64,000 nt of DNA from Micropruina glycogenica (GTDB lineage: Bacteria; Actinomycetota; Actinomycetes; Propionibacteriales; Propionibacteriaceae), in assembly GCF_900289045.1 (NCBI RefSeq), contig NZ_LT985188.1:2790001-2854000 (forward strand). The letters run 5' to 3'. Below are positions 43,441 through 52,277 of the stretch, piece after piece. The number at the start of each line of letters is the position of its first letter. The stretch's first letter is position 1. The notes beneath the pieces are model-generated. The model did no database searches, was not told the origin of the DNA, and saw only the letters and a program-made list of their open reading frames with translations. The position numbers and the translations under genes are program-made.

Positions 43441-45363
43441 TCAGCTGCGCCAGGTGTGCCACAGCCGGGCGTACTCGCCGCCGGCGTCCAGCAGTTCCTG
43501 GTGCGAGCCCAACTCGGCGATGCGGCCGTCGATGACCACCGCGATGCGGTCGGCGTCGTGCGCGGTGTGCAGCCGGTGCGCGATCGCCACCACCGTGCGT
43601 CCAGCCAGCAGAGCGGCCATCGACCCCTCGAGATGACGCGCGGTGCGCGGGTCGATCAACGACGTGGCCTCGTCGAGCACCAGCGTGTGCGGGTCGGCCA
43701 CCACCAACCGGGCCAGCGCCACCTGCTGCGCCTGCGCCGGAGTGAGCTGGGTGCGCCCATGGCCGAGCACGGTGTCGAGGCCGTGCGGCAGCTTCTGCAC
43801 CCAGTCGATGGCGTCCACCGCGCGCAGGGCGGCCAGCACCGCGGCATCACCCTGCTCGGGGGTCAACTGCTGATCGCGCGCCAGCACGATGTTGTCGCGC
43901 ACGGTGCCGACGAACACGTGGTGCTCTTGCGTGACCAGCGCCACCTCGGTGCGCAGCAACTCCAGCGGCAGGGTCATCAGTTGCACCCCGCCGACCTCGA
44001 CCTCACCGGTGCGCGGCCCGTTGATGCCTGCCAGCAGCCGGCCCAGCGTCGACTTGCCCGACCCGGACGGCCCCACCACCGCCAGCCGTTCCCCGGGCTG
44101 CAGGTCGAGGTCGACGCCGTGCAGCACGTCGCGGCCCTCGCGGTAGGCGAAGCGCAGGTCGTGGCCCACCAGGTGCTGATCCGCCGGACGAGCCTCACCC
44201 GGCACCCGGTCCTGCGGCACGTCGGCGATGCCCAGCAGACGCGTGGTCGCCGCCAGGCCGATCTGCAGCCGGTCGGCCACCTGAATCAGGCGGTCGAGCG
44301 GATCGACCAGCAACTGCACGTAGATCGCCGCCGTGGTGATCTGTCCGATCGTCACCCAGCCGTTGGCGTACCCCCAGGTGCCCAGCACCACCACGGCCAC
44401 CAGCGGCAACTGGAAGCTCGCATCGAGAAAGATGAACAGCAGGTTGCGCAGCGTCATGGTGTAGCGCTCGGCCTGGTTGCTCACGTCGATGTCGCCCTCG
44501 CCGATGTCAATACGACGGTCTTGCAGGCCCAGCGCCTCGATGGTGCGCGCCCCCTCGACCGTTTCGGTCATCGACGAGTTGATGCGCGAGTAGGTGCCCG
44601 ATTCGGTGATGTAGCCGGGCATGGCGCGGCGCAGGTAGACCCGGGTGACGGTGACCAGCACCGTGATCGAGATCGCCAGCGGCAAGGCCAAGAACCACGA
44701 GTTCAGCACCATCGCCACCAGGGTGAGCACGACGATCACCAGCGACATCACCAGTTGCGGGAACGCCCAGCGCACCGACTCGCTCATCTTCGACACGTCC
44801 GAGGTGATGCGGGTCAGCAGGTCACCCGAGCTGGCCGACTCGACCCGGCCCAGGGGCAGCCGCAGCACGGTGCGAACGATCGCCTCGCGGGCGGCGGCCA
44901 GCATGTCGTAACCGAACACGGCGGACGCCCGGCGGGCTGCGAAGGTGAGCAGCGACTGCAGCACCACGACTCCGGCCACGCCCAGAATGATCGCGTCGAC
45001 GGCCGCCAGTGGGGTGTTGCCGGCCGCGACCTGGTCGACCAGGTCGCCAAGCATGCGGGGCACGATCAGGCCGGCGGTCGCCGCCAGCACGTTGAACGCG
45101 ATCACGGCGGCCAGCAGCCAGCGCCGGGTCGACAGCAACGAACCCACGAAGGCGAAGGCCTTGGAGTTGTGCGCCACCGGCAGCCCCTGCTCGGGGTTGC
45201 GGGACGCCGCGAAGAATGCCTCGGCGATGTCTTGGCGCAGCCTGAACCGGTGCGCCAGGGCCGGCAGGCCCGGCAGCGGGTACGCCAGATCGGGTGGCAA
45301 CTCGACCCGGTTGGGGGCGTCCGACCAGGTGGAGGCGGACGTGGCGAGTTGGTCAGTGCTCAT
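43441..45363 (-). CDS. ABC exporter half-transporter with intact Walker motifs and degenerate signature
   Basis: 640 residues; six transmembrane helices (residues about 80-350) are followed by a nucleotide-binding domain. Walker A GPSGSGKST (near residue 434), Walker B HTLVLDEATS and switch His in AIAHRLH are intact. The LSGGQ signature is replaced by LTPAQAQQVALARL. The partner encoded just upstream has the reverse pattern, so the two should form one heterodimer with a single good ATP site. A long N-terminal cytoplasmic extension (about 70 residues) is present. The gene overlaps the partner by 11 bases. The substrate is unknown. Confidence 0.92.
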   Translation of the reverse strand: MSTDQLATSASTWSDAPNRVELPPDLAYPLPGLPALAHRFRLRQDIAEAFFAASRNPEQGLPVAHNSKAFAFVGSLLSTRRWLLAAVIAFNVLAATAGLIVPRMLGDLVDQVAAGNTPLAAVDAIILGVAGVVVLQSLLTFAARRASAVFGYDMLAAAREAIVRTVLRLPLGRVESASSGDLLTRITSDVSKMSESVRWAFPQLVMSLVIVVLTLVAMVLNSWFLALPLAISITVLVTVTRVYLRRAMPGYITESGTYSRINSSMTETVEGARTIEALGLQDRRIDIGEGDIDVSNQAERYTMTLRNLLFIFLDASFQLPLVAVVVLGTWGYANGWVTIGQITTAAIYVQLLVDPLDRLIQVADRLQIGLAATTRLLGIADVPQDRVPGEARPADQHLVGHDLRFAYREGRDVLHGVDLDLQPGERLAVVGPSGSGKSTLGRLLAGINGPRTGEVEVGGVQLMTLPLELLRTEVALVTQEHHVFVGTVRDNIVLARDQQLTPEQGDAAVLAALRAVDAIDWVQKLPHGLDTVLGHGRTQLTPAQAQQVALARLVVADPHTLVLDEATSLIDPRTARHLEGSMAALLAGRTVVAIAHRLHTAHDADRIAVVIDGRIAELGSHQELLDAGGEYARLWHTWRS

Positions 45364-47221
45364 CGTCGTCCTCCATTCCTCGGTTGATCACGGCCCGGTA
45401 GCCGGGGTGGTTGCGAATCAGGTACTCGTGGGTGCCGCTGGCCTGCAGCCGTCCGTCGGCCAGAAACGCCACCCGGTCGGCGCGGTGCACCAGCAGCGGC
45501 GACCCGGTCATCACCACGGTCGTGCGCCCGCGGCGATGGTCGGCCAGCCGGCCGGCGATCGCCTCTTCGGTGTGGGCGTCGACCGCCGAGGTGGGCTCGA
45601 CCAGCACCAGCACCTCGGGGTCGGCCAACAGCGCCCGGGCCAGCACCACCCGCTGCCGCTGGCCGCCGGACAGTCCGCGACCCTTCTCGTCCACCCGGCT
45701 GGCCCAGCCGTGGGGCAGTCCGTCGAAGACGTCTTCGGCGGCGGCCGTCCAGAGCGCGCCTTCGGCCTGCTCACGGCTGTGCACGCCCAGCGGGTCGACG
45801 GCCTGCTGAAAGGTGCCGGCGAACAGCTGGCTGCCGGCGTCCGAGACGAGCACCCGCTCGCGCAACGACGCCATGCGGTAGTGCTGGTAGTCGAGCCCGT
45901 CGGCGGTGACGCCCCAGGGCGCGGTGGCCGTCTCGGCGTCGAGGCGAGCGGCCTCTGCTCTGCGGCGCTCCTTCTCGGCGCGCGCCAGCCGAGCGGCACG
46001 GCCCTTCAGGTCGTCGTCCTCCTCCGACTCGTCGAAATGCCGGCCGGTATCGGTCGGAAGGTAGCGTCCCAGGCGATCGGCCAGCGCGGCCGACTCGTCG
46101 GGGTCGGTGCTCACCACCACCAGAAACTCCCCCGGCTCGACGCTGACGCCCGAGCGCTCGTCGACCAGCCGTGGCCGCGGCGACACGTCGCGGCTGCCGT
46201 CGACCCAGGGCAGTTCGGCGTTCAGCAGTGCGATGGTCTTGCGCGCCGACACCAGCCCGCGCACCCATTTCTGCGCCACCTCGAACATGGTCTGCAGCGG
46301 CCAGACCATGAAGATCGCATAGCCGACGAAGCTGATCAGCTGGCCCAGGGTGAGCCGTCCGGCCATCATTTCGTGCGAGCCGAGCCACACCAGAATCACC
46401 AGCAGCAGGCCCGACAGCAGCACCGACAGGGTCTCGACAACCGCCTGCCAGGTGCCGGCCGTCACGCCGAGTCGCCGCACCCGCTGCGATTGGGTGGCGT
46501 AGTTGTCGCCGAAGGTCTTCTCGCCGCCGATGCCGCGCAGAATGCGCAGCCCGGCCACGATGTCGGCCGCCATCGAGGTGAGCTCACCGTTCTGGGTGCG
46601 CTCAGCGGTCTGGGCCCTGTTGAGCGGACGAAGCACCGGCGTCGCCGCGGCCACCATTATCGGCGCCACCAGCAGCACCACCAGCCCGAGAGGCCCGGAC
46701 GTGCTGAGCATCAGGGCCGCGACCACGGCGAACGCGCCCAGCGCGCCGATCGCTCGGGCGACCACCTCGAACGTGGCACCGAAGATGTCTGAGTCGGACG
46801 ACGAAATGCTCAGCACCTCGCCGGTCGGCATGCGCCGGTTGAGCACGTGCCCGAGTTGCACCGACTTGCGGGTGACGAGCTTCTGGGTGCCGTACAGCGA
46901 GATCAGCCAGCCGCGCACCGCGTAGGTGTGCATCACGATTCCGCTGGCCGCGCCGATCAGAATCACCACGGTGAGCAGCGACGCCCACAGGGCCGTGGCA
47001 CCCCAGTCACCCACCAAGATGCCGGCGTCGATCGTTCGCCCCAGCAAGAACGGGCTCAACGCGCTGGGTAGAAACCACGCCAGGCTGGCGGCGGCGAATG
47101 CTGCGAGCACGTCGGACTGCACGCGCAGCGTCCACAGCAGAAATCGTGCTGGGCTGCGCGTGTCCGGCCTGGCGGTTTCGGCGCGCGTGTAGGCGTCGAT
47201 CCGCGGTGGGAAATCGTGCAT
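45353..47221 (-). CDS. ABC exporter half-transporter with lost Walker A and intact signature
   Basis: 622 residues; six transmembrane helices, then an ATPase domain in which the P-loop is gone: GEFLVVVSTDPDESAAL stands where GxxGxGKST should be (near residue 370). Walker B reads VLVLVEPTSAVD (first Asp to Val), and the switch His is missing (VVMTGSPLLV). The signature GLSGGQRQRVVLARAL is perfect. A charged insertion (SEEDDDLKGRAARLARAEKERRRAEAA shortened here to its core KEKRR-type helix) lies between strands. Known heterodimeric exporters work with one degenerate site, and this subunit would supply only the signature to the good site. Confidence 0.9.
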   Translation of the reverse strand: MHDFPPRIDAYTRAETARPDTRSPARFLLWTLRVQSDVLAAFAAASLAWFLPSALSPFLLGRTIDAGILVGDWGATALWASLLTVVILIGAASGIVMHTYAVRGWLISLYGTQKLVTRKSVQLGHVLNRRMPTGEVLSISSSDSDIFGATFEVVARAIGALGAFAVVAALMLSTSGPLGLVVLLVAPIMVAAATPVLRPLNRAQTAERTQNGELTSMAADIVAGLRILRGIGGEKTFGDNYATQSQRVRRLGVTAGTWQAVVETLSVLLSGLLLVILVWLGSHEMMAGRLTLGQLISFVGYAIFMVWPLQTMFEVAQKWVRGLVSARKTIALLNAELPWVDGSRDVSPRPRLVDERSGVSVEPGEFLVVVSTDPDESAALADRLGRYLPTDTGRHFDESEEDDDLKGRAARLARAEKERRRAEAARLDAETATAPWGVTADGLDYQHYRMASLRERVLVSDAGSQLFAGTFQQAVDPLGVHSREQAEGALWTAAAEDVFDGLPHGWASRVDEKGRGLSGGQRQRVVLARALLADPEVLVLVEPTSAVDAHTEEAIAGRLADHRRGRTTVVMTGSPLLVHRADRVAFLADGRLQASGTHEYLIRNHPGYRAVINRGMEDDDEH

Positions 47222-47349
47222 AGCCTTCCAACGTTACGCTCGCGGGCTGTCGTTGTCGACCGGCTGCGACAGCGCACCGGCGGGTCAGTGACTCAGTCGG
47301 GCGTTCGCGGGGCATCATGGGCGAACAGGTGCGAACAAGGAGGTCCGCG

Positions 47350-47694
47350 ATGATCCAGGTGGTACCGATTCTTCGGGTCACCGACGTGGACGCGTCACTG
47401 GCCTGGTGGCAGCAACTCGGGTTCGTGCACGACTTCACCCACCGCTACGGCGGCGGCACCACCCACCGGTTCATGGGCATTCGGCGCGACGGGGCCGATG
47501 TGTTTCTCAGCGAGAACGTGGCCGACGCCACCGCCCCGGCCCTGGTTTTCGTGTGGGTGCCCGACGTGGACGTCATCGCCCGTCGGTTCGGCGTCGAGGT
47601 CGAGCAGCACCCCTGGGCCCGCGACTTCGAGGTGGTCGACCCCGATGGCAACCGGGTGCGGGTGGGCACCAAAGAGGTCGGCCAGTCGGCCTGA
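47350..47694 (+). CDS. Glyoxalase/bleomycin-resistance (VOC) superfamily protein
   Basis: 114 residues; start ATG 47350 is fixed by AAGGAGG seven bases upstream. One VOC module pair is visible: VVPILRVTDVDASLAWWQQLGF and, near the end, ARDFEVVDPDGNRVRVG. Proteins of this size often act as bleomycin-type binding proteins or small-molecule lyases. No substrate can be read from sequence. It diverges from the ABC exporter operon. Confidence 0.85.
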   Translation: MIQVVPILRVTDVDASLAWWQQLGFVHDFTHRYGGGTTHRFMGIRRDGADVFLSENVADATAPALVFVWVPDVDVIARRFGVEVEQHPWARDFEVVDPDGNRVRVGTKEVGQSA

Positions 47695-47723
47695 GGTCCG
47701 TCATGCCGGCGCACCCGACCGCC

Positions 47724-47945
47724 CGTCATCCCGGCGCACGCCGGGATCTCCCAACCGCACCCCACCGCCCACTCACGGCCCGTCATCCCGGCGCACGCCG
47801 GGATCTCCCAACCGCACCCCACCGCCCACTCACCACCCGTCATCCCGGCGCACGCCGGGATCTCCCGACCGCACCCATGCGCTGACTCAGGGGAGAGATT
47901 CCGGCTTTCGCCGGAATGACGGAACGGTGCCGGAATGACGCAACG
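47724..47945. repeat. 57-bp tandem repeat carrying family C hairpins
   Basis: Three head-to-tail copies with an exact period of 57 (units begin at 47724, 47781 and 47838). Each contains CCCGGCGCACGCCGGG followed by an AACCGCACCCCACCGCCCAC spacer. Then come a further hairpin (GATTCCGGCTTTCGCCGGAA, about 47896-47915) and two short GAATGACG echoes. It separates the VOC gene from the convergent ABC-2 operon and is likely unstable in length. Confidence 0.9.
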
Positions 47946-47963
47946 GTGCCGAAATGACGATGC

Positions 47964-48752
47964 TCAGCGCAGGAACAACGCCCTCAGTCGCAGCGCGCAG
48001 AAGATCACGCCCGCCACCGACATCACGCCGAAGTAGGCCAGGTGCACCGCCGTCATCGGGCCGAACGCCCCGATCGAAAGCTGCCGCATCAACTCGACCC
48101 CGTGCCACAACGGCAATGCCTGAATGAACCACTGGACGGCCTGCGGGTACACGTCGATCGGAAACAGCGTGGACGAGAACATGAACATCGGCAGCAGCAC
48201 GATGTTGATCAGCTCCATCTGCTGAAAGGTGCTGAACCAGCTGGTCACCGCCATGCCGACCGCGGCGAAACCGAGCGCGATCAGCAGAGCCACGGGCACC
48301 ATGGCCAGCGCCCACCACGAGGTGGCGATGCCCAGCCCCGCCATCACGACCAGAAAGCCGCAGGCGTAGAGCAGCCCGCGAAACAGGGCCATGCCGATCT
48401 CGCCGGCAGCCACGTCGAGCGGGCCGAGCGAGGTCGACAGCATCGCCTCGTAGATTCGGGCGAACTTCATTTTGAAGAACACGTTCCAGGTGCTGTCGTA
48501 GATGGCGCCGTTCATGGCCGAAGTGGCCAGCAGGGCCGGCGCAATGAACGACAGGTACGACATCGGAGTGCCGTTCGGGCCGCTGACCTGGCCGACCATG
48601 CCGCCGAGGCCGTAGCCCATCGCGAGCAGGTAGAACACCGGCTCGAAGAAGCCCGACACCAGGATCGTCCAGTTCTGATTGCCGATCACCTTGAAGCCGC
48701 GTTCGAGCACGGCGCGCACGTTGCCGGCGTACAGCCCGGCCATGGCGGTCAT
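47964..48752 (-). CDS. ABC-2 type exporter permease, second
   Basis: 262 residues from ATG 48752, overlapping the preceding permease stop by four bases. Six transmembrane segments are visible. The ABC-2 signature region SSTLFPIDVYPQAVQWFIQALPLWHGVELMR near the C terminus is typical of NodJ/DrrB-like permeases. It forms a channel with the neighbouring permease, driven by the upstream ATPase. The exported substrate is unknown; lipids, polysaccharides or drugs are usual. Confidence 0.9.
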   Translation of the reverse strand: MTAMAGLYAGNVRAVLERGFKVIGNQNWTILVSGFFEPVFYLLAMGYGLGGMVGQVSGPNGTPMSYLSFIAPALLATSAMNGAIYDSTWNVFFKMKFARIYEAMLSTSLGPLDVAAGEIGMALFRGLLYACGFLVVMAGLGIATSWWALAMVPVALLIALGFAAVGMAVTSWFSTFQQMELINIVLLPMFMFSSTLFPIDVYPQAVQWFIQALPLWHGVELMRQLSIGAFGPMTAVHLAYFGVMSVAGVIFCALRLRALFLR

Positions 48753-49627
48753 CGACGGAGCCTTCTGGTGAAGACCCGAATCGCGGCCCAGACGCCGCCC
48801 GCCGTGCAACCGACCAGCACGGCCATGTGCACCACGGTGAGCCACCACGGGTTGGCCATGCCGTAGCAGACCACGCGGGCGAGCTGCGTACCGTGCCACA
48901 TGGGCGAGACCCAGCCCACCCATTGCAGGTACCAGGGCATCGCCGTCAGCGGAAAGAACGTGCCCGCGAACAGAAACATGGGCATCACGATGAACCGCTG
49001 AATGAACGAGAACTGCGTGCCCTCGTCGGTCTGGGTGGCCGCGAAGGCCAGCAGCGGCGCACCGAACGCCAGTGCGGCCAAGGGTGCGATCAGCACCACC
49101 AGCCACGAGGCGGGCGAAACGACGGCGCCGAACAGCAACAGCGCCAGCCAGAAGATGACCGTTTCGGCGATGAAGCGCAGCCCTACTGCGGCCACTTCAC
49201 CCAGTGCGATCTGGGCGGGGGTCAGCGGCGACGCGGCGGCGGCGAAGTAGTGCTTCTGCCACTTGAAGCCGCTCATCACCGGAAACGTGAACTCGCCGGT
49301 GGCCTCCATCACGATGGACGACACCAGCAACCCCGGCCCCACGAACACCAGGTAGCTGACCCCGTCGACGCCGCCCGCACCGGCGTCGACCAGGTTGCCC
49401 AGCCCCAACCCCATCGACGACAGGTACAGCAGCGGCAACCCGATCGCGCGAATCAGAATGGTCTGTAGATAGGCCCGCATGTTGATCAGCCGGTACTCGG
49501 CGTACAGCCACCAGCCCCATCTGCGCGTGATGCTGGCCTGAACGGAAGGCGCCAACGCCCGCCCCGTGTAGGCGAGGCGGTTCGAATCGGTGCCGAGAGT
49601 GATCGGCGTGGCTGCCCGGTCAGTCAA
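48749..49627 (-). CDS. ABC-2 type exporter permease, first
   Basis: 292 residues from a TTG at 49627, eight bases inside the ATPase gene end; the start codon is uncertain. A cytoplasmic tail of about 35 residues precedes six transmembrane segments. The ABC-2 motif GTFFPLTAMPWYLQWVGWVSPMWHGTQLAR is near residue 225. It is a paralogue of the next permease, and the two probably form a heterodimer. Confidence 0.88.
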   Translation of the reverse strand: MTDRAATPITLGTDSNRLAYTGRALAPSVQASITRRWGWWLYAEYRLINMRAYLQTILIRAIGLPLLYLSSMGLGLGNLVDAGAGGVDGVSYLVFVGPGLLVSSIVMEATGEFTFPVMSGFKWQKHYFAAAASPLTPAQIALGEVAAVGLRFIAETVIFWLALLLFGAVVSPASWLVVLIAPLAALAFGAPLLAFAATQTDEGTQFSFIQRFIVMPMFLFAGTFFPLTAMPWYLQWVGWVSPMWHGTQLARVVCYGMANPWWLTVVHMAVLVGCTAGGVWAAIRVFTRRLRR

Positions 49628-50540
49628 TGAGAGACCGCCCCGTCAAGCGCAGAAACACGTCTTCGAGTGACGACCGCCGCACCAGCGAGGTGACCGGGTT
49701 CAACCCGCGACCCCGGACGTGTTCGAGCGCGGCCTCACCGTCGGCCGAGTACAGCAGCACGCGGTCGGGCAGCACCTCGATGCGCTCGGCCAGGTCGGCC
49801 AACTGCTCGACCACGGCCGCGTTGCGGTCGGAGCCGAATCGCACCTCGAGCACCTCGCGGGTGGAGTGCTCGCGAATCAGTTGGGCCGGCGACCCCTCGG
49901 CGACGATGCGACCGTGGTCCATCACCACCAGCCGGTCGCAGAGTTGCTCGGCTTCGTCCATGAAGTGGGTGGTGACCACCAGGGTCACGCCCTCTTCTTT
50001 CAGCCGGAACAGCCGGTCCCACAGAATGTGCCGAGCCTGCGGGTCGAGGCCGGTGGTGGGCTCGTCGAGCAGCAGAATGCGCGGCTCGTTGATCAGGCCG
50101 CGGGCGATGGTGAGCCGCCGCTTCATGCCGCCCGACAGGTTGTCGACCTTCTCGTTCGCCTTCTCGGTGAGTTGGGCAAACGCCAGCAGGTCATCGGCCC
50201 GTTGCTGCAGATAGGCCCGCGGCAAGCCGAAATACCGGCCGTAGGTGATCAGGTTCTCGCGGCAGCGCAGTTCGGTGTCGAGGTTGTCTTGCTGCGGAAT
50301 GACGCCCAGGTTGGCCCGTACATCGGGGCCCTGCACTTCGGGGTCCATGCCCAGCACCGTCAGGGTGCCGGCGGTGCGCAGCGACGTGCCGCCGATCATG
50401 CGCATGGTGGTGGACTTGCCCGCGCCGTTGGGCCCGAGCAGGCCGAACGACTCGCCCGCCGCGACCTCAAAGTCGATGCCGTCGACGGCGTTGAGGTCGC
50501 CATAGCTTTTGACCAACCCACGGGCTTCGATCACCGACAC
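49620..50540 (-). CDS. ABC-2 type exporter ATP-binding protein (NodI/DrrA-like)
   Basis: 306 residues. GTG 50540 is preferred because GGTAGG lies at suitable distance; TTG 50549 would add three residues. Walker A GPNGAGKST lies near residue 38, signature NLSGGMKRRLTIARG near 140, Walker [14 protein letters not shown] after it, and the switch His is in TTHFMDEAE. The C-terminal extension of about 80 residues (EVRFGSDRNAAVVEQL) is the DrrA-type regulatory tail. First gene of a three-gene export operon. Confidence 0.93.
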   Translation of the reverse strand: MSVIEARGLVKSYGDLNAVDGIDFEVAAGESFGLLGPNGAGKSTTMRMIGGTSLRTAGTLTVLGMDPEVQGPDVRANLGVIPQQDNLDTELRCRENLITYGRYFGLPRAYLQQRADDLLAFAQLTEKANEKVDNLSGGMKRRLTIARGLINEPRILLLDEPTTGLDPQARHILWDRLFRLKEEGVTLVVTTHFMDEAEQLCDRLVVMDHGRIVAEGSPAQLIREHSTREVLEVRFGSDRNAAVVEQLADLAERIEVLPDRVLLYSADGEAALEHVRGRGLNPVTSLVRRSSLEDVFLRLTGRSLID

Positions 50541-50616
50541 GATGGGCAACCTACCAACGGCCCCTGACAGTAATGAACTTCGCCAACGGCGACGCGTTCT
50601 TCATGGTGCGGTTGTG

Positions 50617-50752
50617 AGATTCCGGCGTTCGCCGGAATGACGGGAGCGCCAGCCGGTTTGATGGGCATCGTCCTTTCGGACGACCCAGCCGCCCACTCGT
50701 CCCTTGTCGAGCCTGTCGAGACCCTGGTTTCGACAGGCTCAACCAGCAGGGA
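50617..50752. repeat. Family C hairpin and family B pair
   Basis: GATTCCGGCGTTCGCCGGAA (50619-50638) is a perfect short hairpin. CTTGTCGAGCCTGTCGAGACC with GGTTTCGACAGGCTCAACCAG (about 50703-50745) is a family B pair. They fill the gap between the ABC-2 operon start and the end of the membrane protein gene. Confidence 0.8.
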
Positions 50753-50776
50753 CGCGGCCACCGATCGGCCACCACC

Positions 50777-51436
50777 TCAGCCGACTGGTTGCGGCACCCG
50801 CTGCACACTCACCACCGACCAGGCGAACAGAGCCGCTGCCGCCAGATACGCCACCCCGAACGCCATGCGGCCGACCGGCGGCAGGTAGAACTGCGGCAGC
50901 ACCAGGGCGATCGCGATGCCGAGCGGCCAAGCCAGCCACGTGTTCGTCCGACGTGCCCAGGTCAGCGCCACCGCAACGCCCGAGACCGCCAGTAACACCA
51001 GCCCGAGACCGAACGTGGTGATCGCCGCGGGCTGATTGCGAATGTCCGGCACGAGGGTCAGCAGGTCAAGCTGTCCGGCGGCGGCGTGGCTGCCGATCAC
51101 ATGCAAGGCGAACGTCTCGGCACCGTAGTACGGCAGCACCAGCACCGCACCGGCCAACCCGCTCCAGCGCGCGACGCGGGCCGTGAACGAGGTGCGATCG
51201 ACATCGGCCACCCGCAACGCCAGCCGCGCGAACATCACCAAGGCCAACGCCCCGCACACGTGGGCGACCACCCACCACGTCGACGCGAACGCCTCCGCCT
51301 GCACCTGGGGCGACGACACCTCGCCGGGCGAGTCGCCGTACGGACGCAGCAGCAGATACAACGCCATCAGCAGGCCAGGGCCGACCGCAGGCATCAGCAG
51401 GTCTCGAACGCTGAACACGCGCGTGGTGGTCCTCAT
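50777..51436 (-). CDS. Membrane protein divergent from TetR regulator
   Basis: 219 residues from ATG 51436, set by AAAGGAG eight bases upstream. Six hydrophobic segments are visible: about 15-32, 53-72, 88-108, 140-160, 170-188 and 195-212. The sequence FALHVIGSHAAAG and WWVVAHVCGALALV resembles DUF4386-like small integral membrane proteins, but I cannot assign a family firmly. It diverges from a TetR regulator across three identical operators, so it is the probable target of that regulator. Confidence 0.75.
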   Translation of the reverse strand: MRTTTRVFSVRDLLMPAVGPGLLMALYLLLRPYGDSPGEVSSPQVQAEAFASTWWVVAHVCGALALVMFARLALRVADVDRTSFTARVARWSGLAGAVLVLPYYGAETFALHVIGSHAAAGQLDLLTLVPDIRNQPAAITTFGLGLVLLAVSGVAVALTWARRTNTWLAWPLGIAIALVLPQFYLPPVGRMAFGVAYLAAAALFAWSVVSVQRVPQPVG

Positions 51437-51456
51437 TGAAACTCCTTTATAGATTT

Positions 51457-51520
51457 GAGAGCACCGCTCTCGTAACTGAAGATAGAGCACCGCTCTCTGA
51501 TTTACAAGAGCACCGCTCTC
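51457..51520. promoter_or_regulatory. Three tandem palindromic operators between membrane gene and TetR gene
   Basis: The 13-base palindromic core AGAGCACCGCTCT occurs perfectly three times, at 51458-51470, 51484-51496 and 51507-51519, with centre spacings of 26 and 23 bases. It lies in the divergent gap between ATG 51436 and ATG 51563. This is a textbook arrangement for a TetR dimer controlling both its own gene and its neighbour. Confidence 0.88.
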
Positions 51521-51562
51521 GAATGTGTGGCAGAATGGCGACGACAACTAAGGGAGCACGTC

Positions 51563-52207
51563 ATGGGCGTCCGCGACGAGAGCCGCCGCCAGGTCACCGC
51601 AGCGATCCGCGCCGCCGCCCGTCGGCAGATCGCCGAGGTGGGTGGTGGGGCCCTGTCGATGCGCGCGATCGCCCGCGAGGTTGGTCTGGTGTCGTCGGCG
51701 GTCTATCGCTACTTTCCGACGCGCGAGGCGCTGCTCACAGCGATGATCGTCGAGAGCTACGGCAATCTGGCCTCCGCGCTACCTGCCACCGAGGGGCTGG
51801 CGGGTGCAGAGGCGTGGCGGACGCTCGGCCGGGGCCTGCGCGCTTGGGCGCGGTCGGTGCCCCACGAGTTTCAGTTGATCTACGGCACGCCGATTCCGGG
51901 CTACGTGGCGCCGCCCGAAACCGTGCCCGCCGCCGCAGCGGTCGCCGAACCGTTTCTGCGCCTCGCCCCGCGAAGCGCGCCGGACGCCTTCGGCGACCCC
52001 GTTCTCGCCGACCAGTTCGGCGCCCTCGGCACCACGTTTCCCGACGCCGACGGGGCGGGCTTGGCGGCCGTGCTCGCCGAACTCGCGGCCCTGATCGGCT
52101 TCATCAGCCTCGAACTGTCGGGCCACTTCGTCGGCACCGCCGACCCTGCCGACGCCCTGTACGAAGCGTTACTCAGCAGACAGGTGGCCACACTGGGCCT
52201 GGCATGA
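51563..52207 (+). CDS. TetR/AcrR family transcriptional regulator
   Basis: 214 residues from ATG 51563 with AAGGGAG upstream. The N-terminal TetR helix-turn-helix is clear (ARRQIAEVGGGALSMRAIAREVGLVSSAVYRYFPTREALL shortened: motif VSSAVYRYFP near residue 48). The C-terminal ligand domain resembles the TetR_C/WHG type (RAWARSVPHEFQLIYGTPIPGY). It probably binds the three AGAGC-ACC-GCTCT sites and represses both divergent genes. The inducer is unknown. Confidence 0.92.
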   Translation: MGVRDESRRQVTAAIRAAARRQIAEVGGGALSMRAIAREVGLVSSAVYRYFPTREALLTAMIVESYGNLASALPATEGLAGAEAWRTLGRGLRAWARSVPHEFQLIYGTPIPGYVAPPETVPAAAAVAEPFLRLAPRSAPDAFGDPVLADQFGALGTTFPDADGAGLAAVLAELAALIGFISLELSGHFVGTADPADALYEALLSRQVATLGLA

Positions 52208-52277
52208 GCGGTTTGTCTGGGCCCGGCGTAACCCCTGGTCAACGAGAGATTCGGCACCCTGGCCGCCGTGTCGGGCG

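Noticed and set aside
42970-45387. 805-residue plus-strand open frame
   Set aside because: It lies opposite the ABC exporter gene and is a by-product of GC-rich codon bias; it has His/Gln/Arg-rich sequence with no domain.
47724-47945. Possible CRISPR array (three regular repeats)
   Set aside because: The whole 57-bp unit, including the part between hairpins, is repeated, so there are no unique spacers. No cas gene is in the window.
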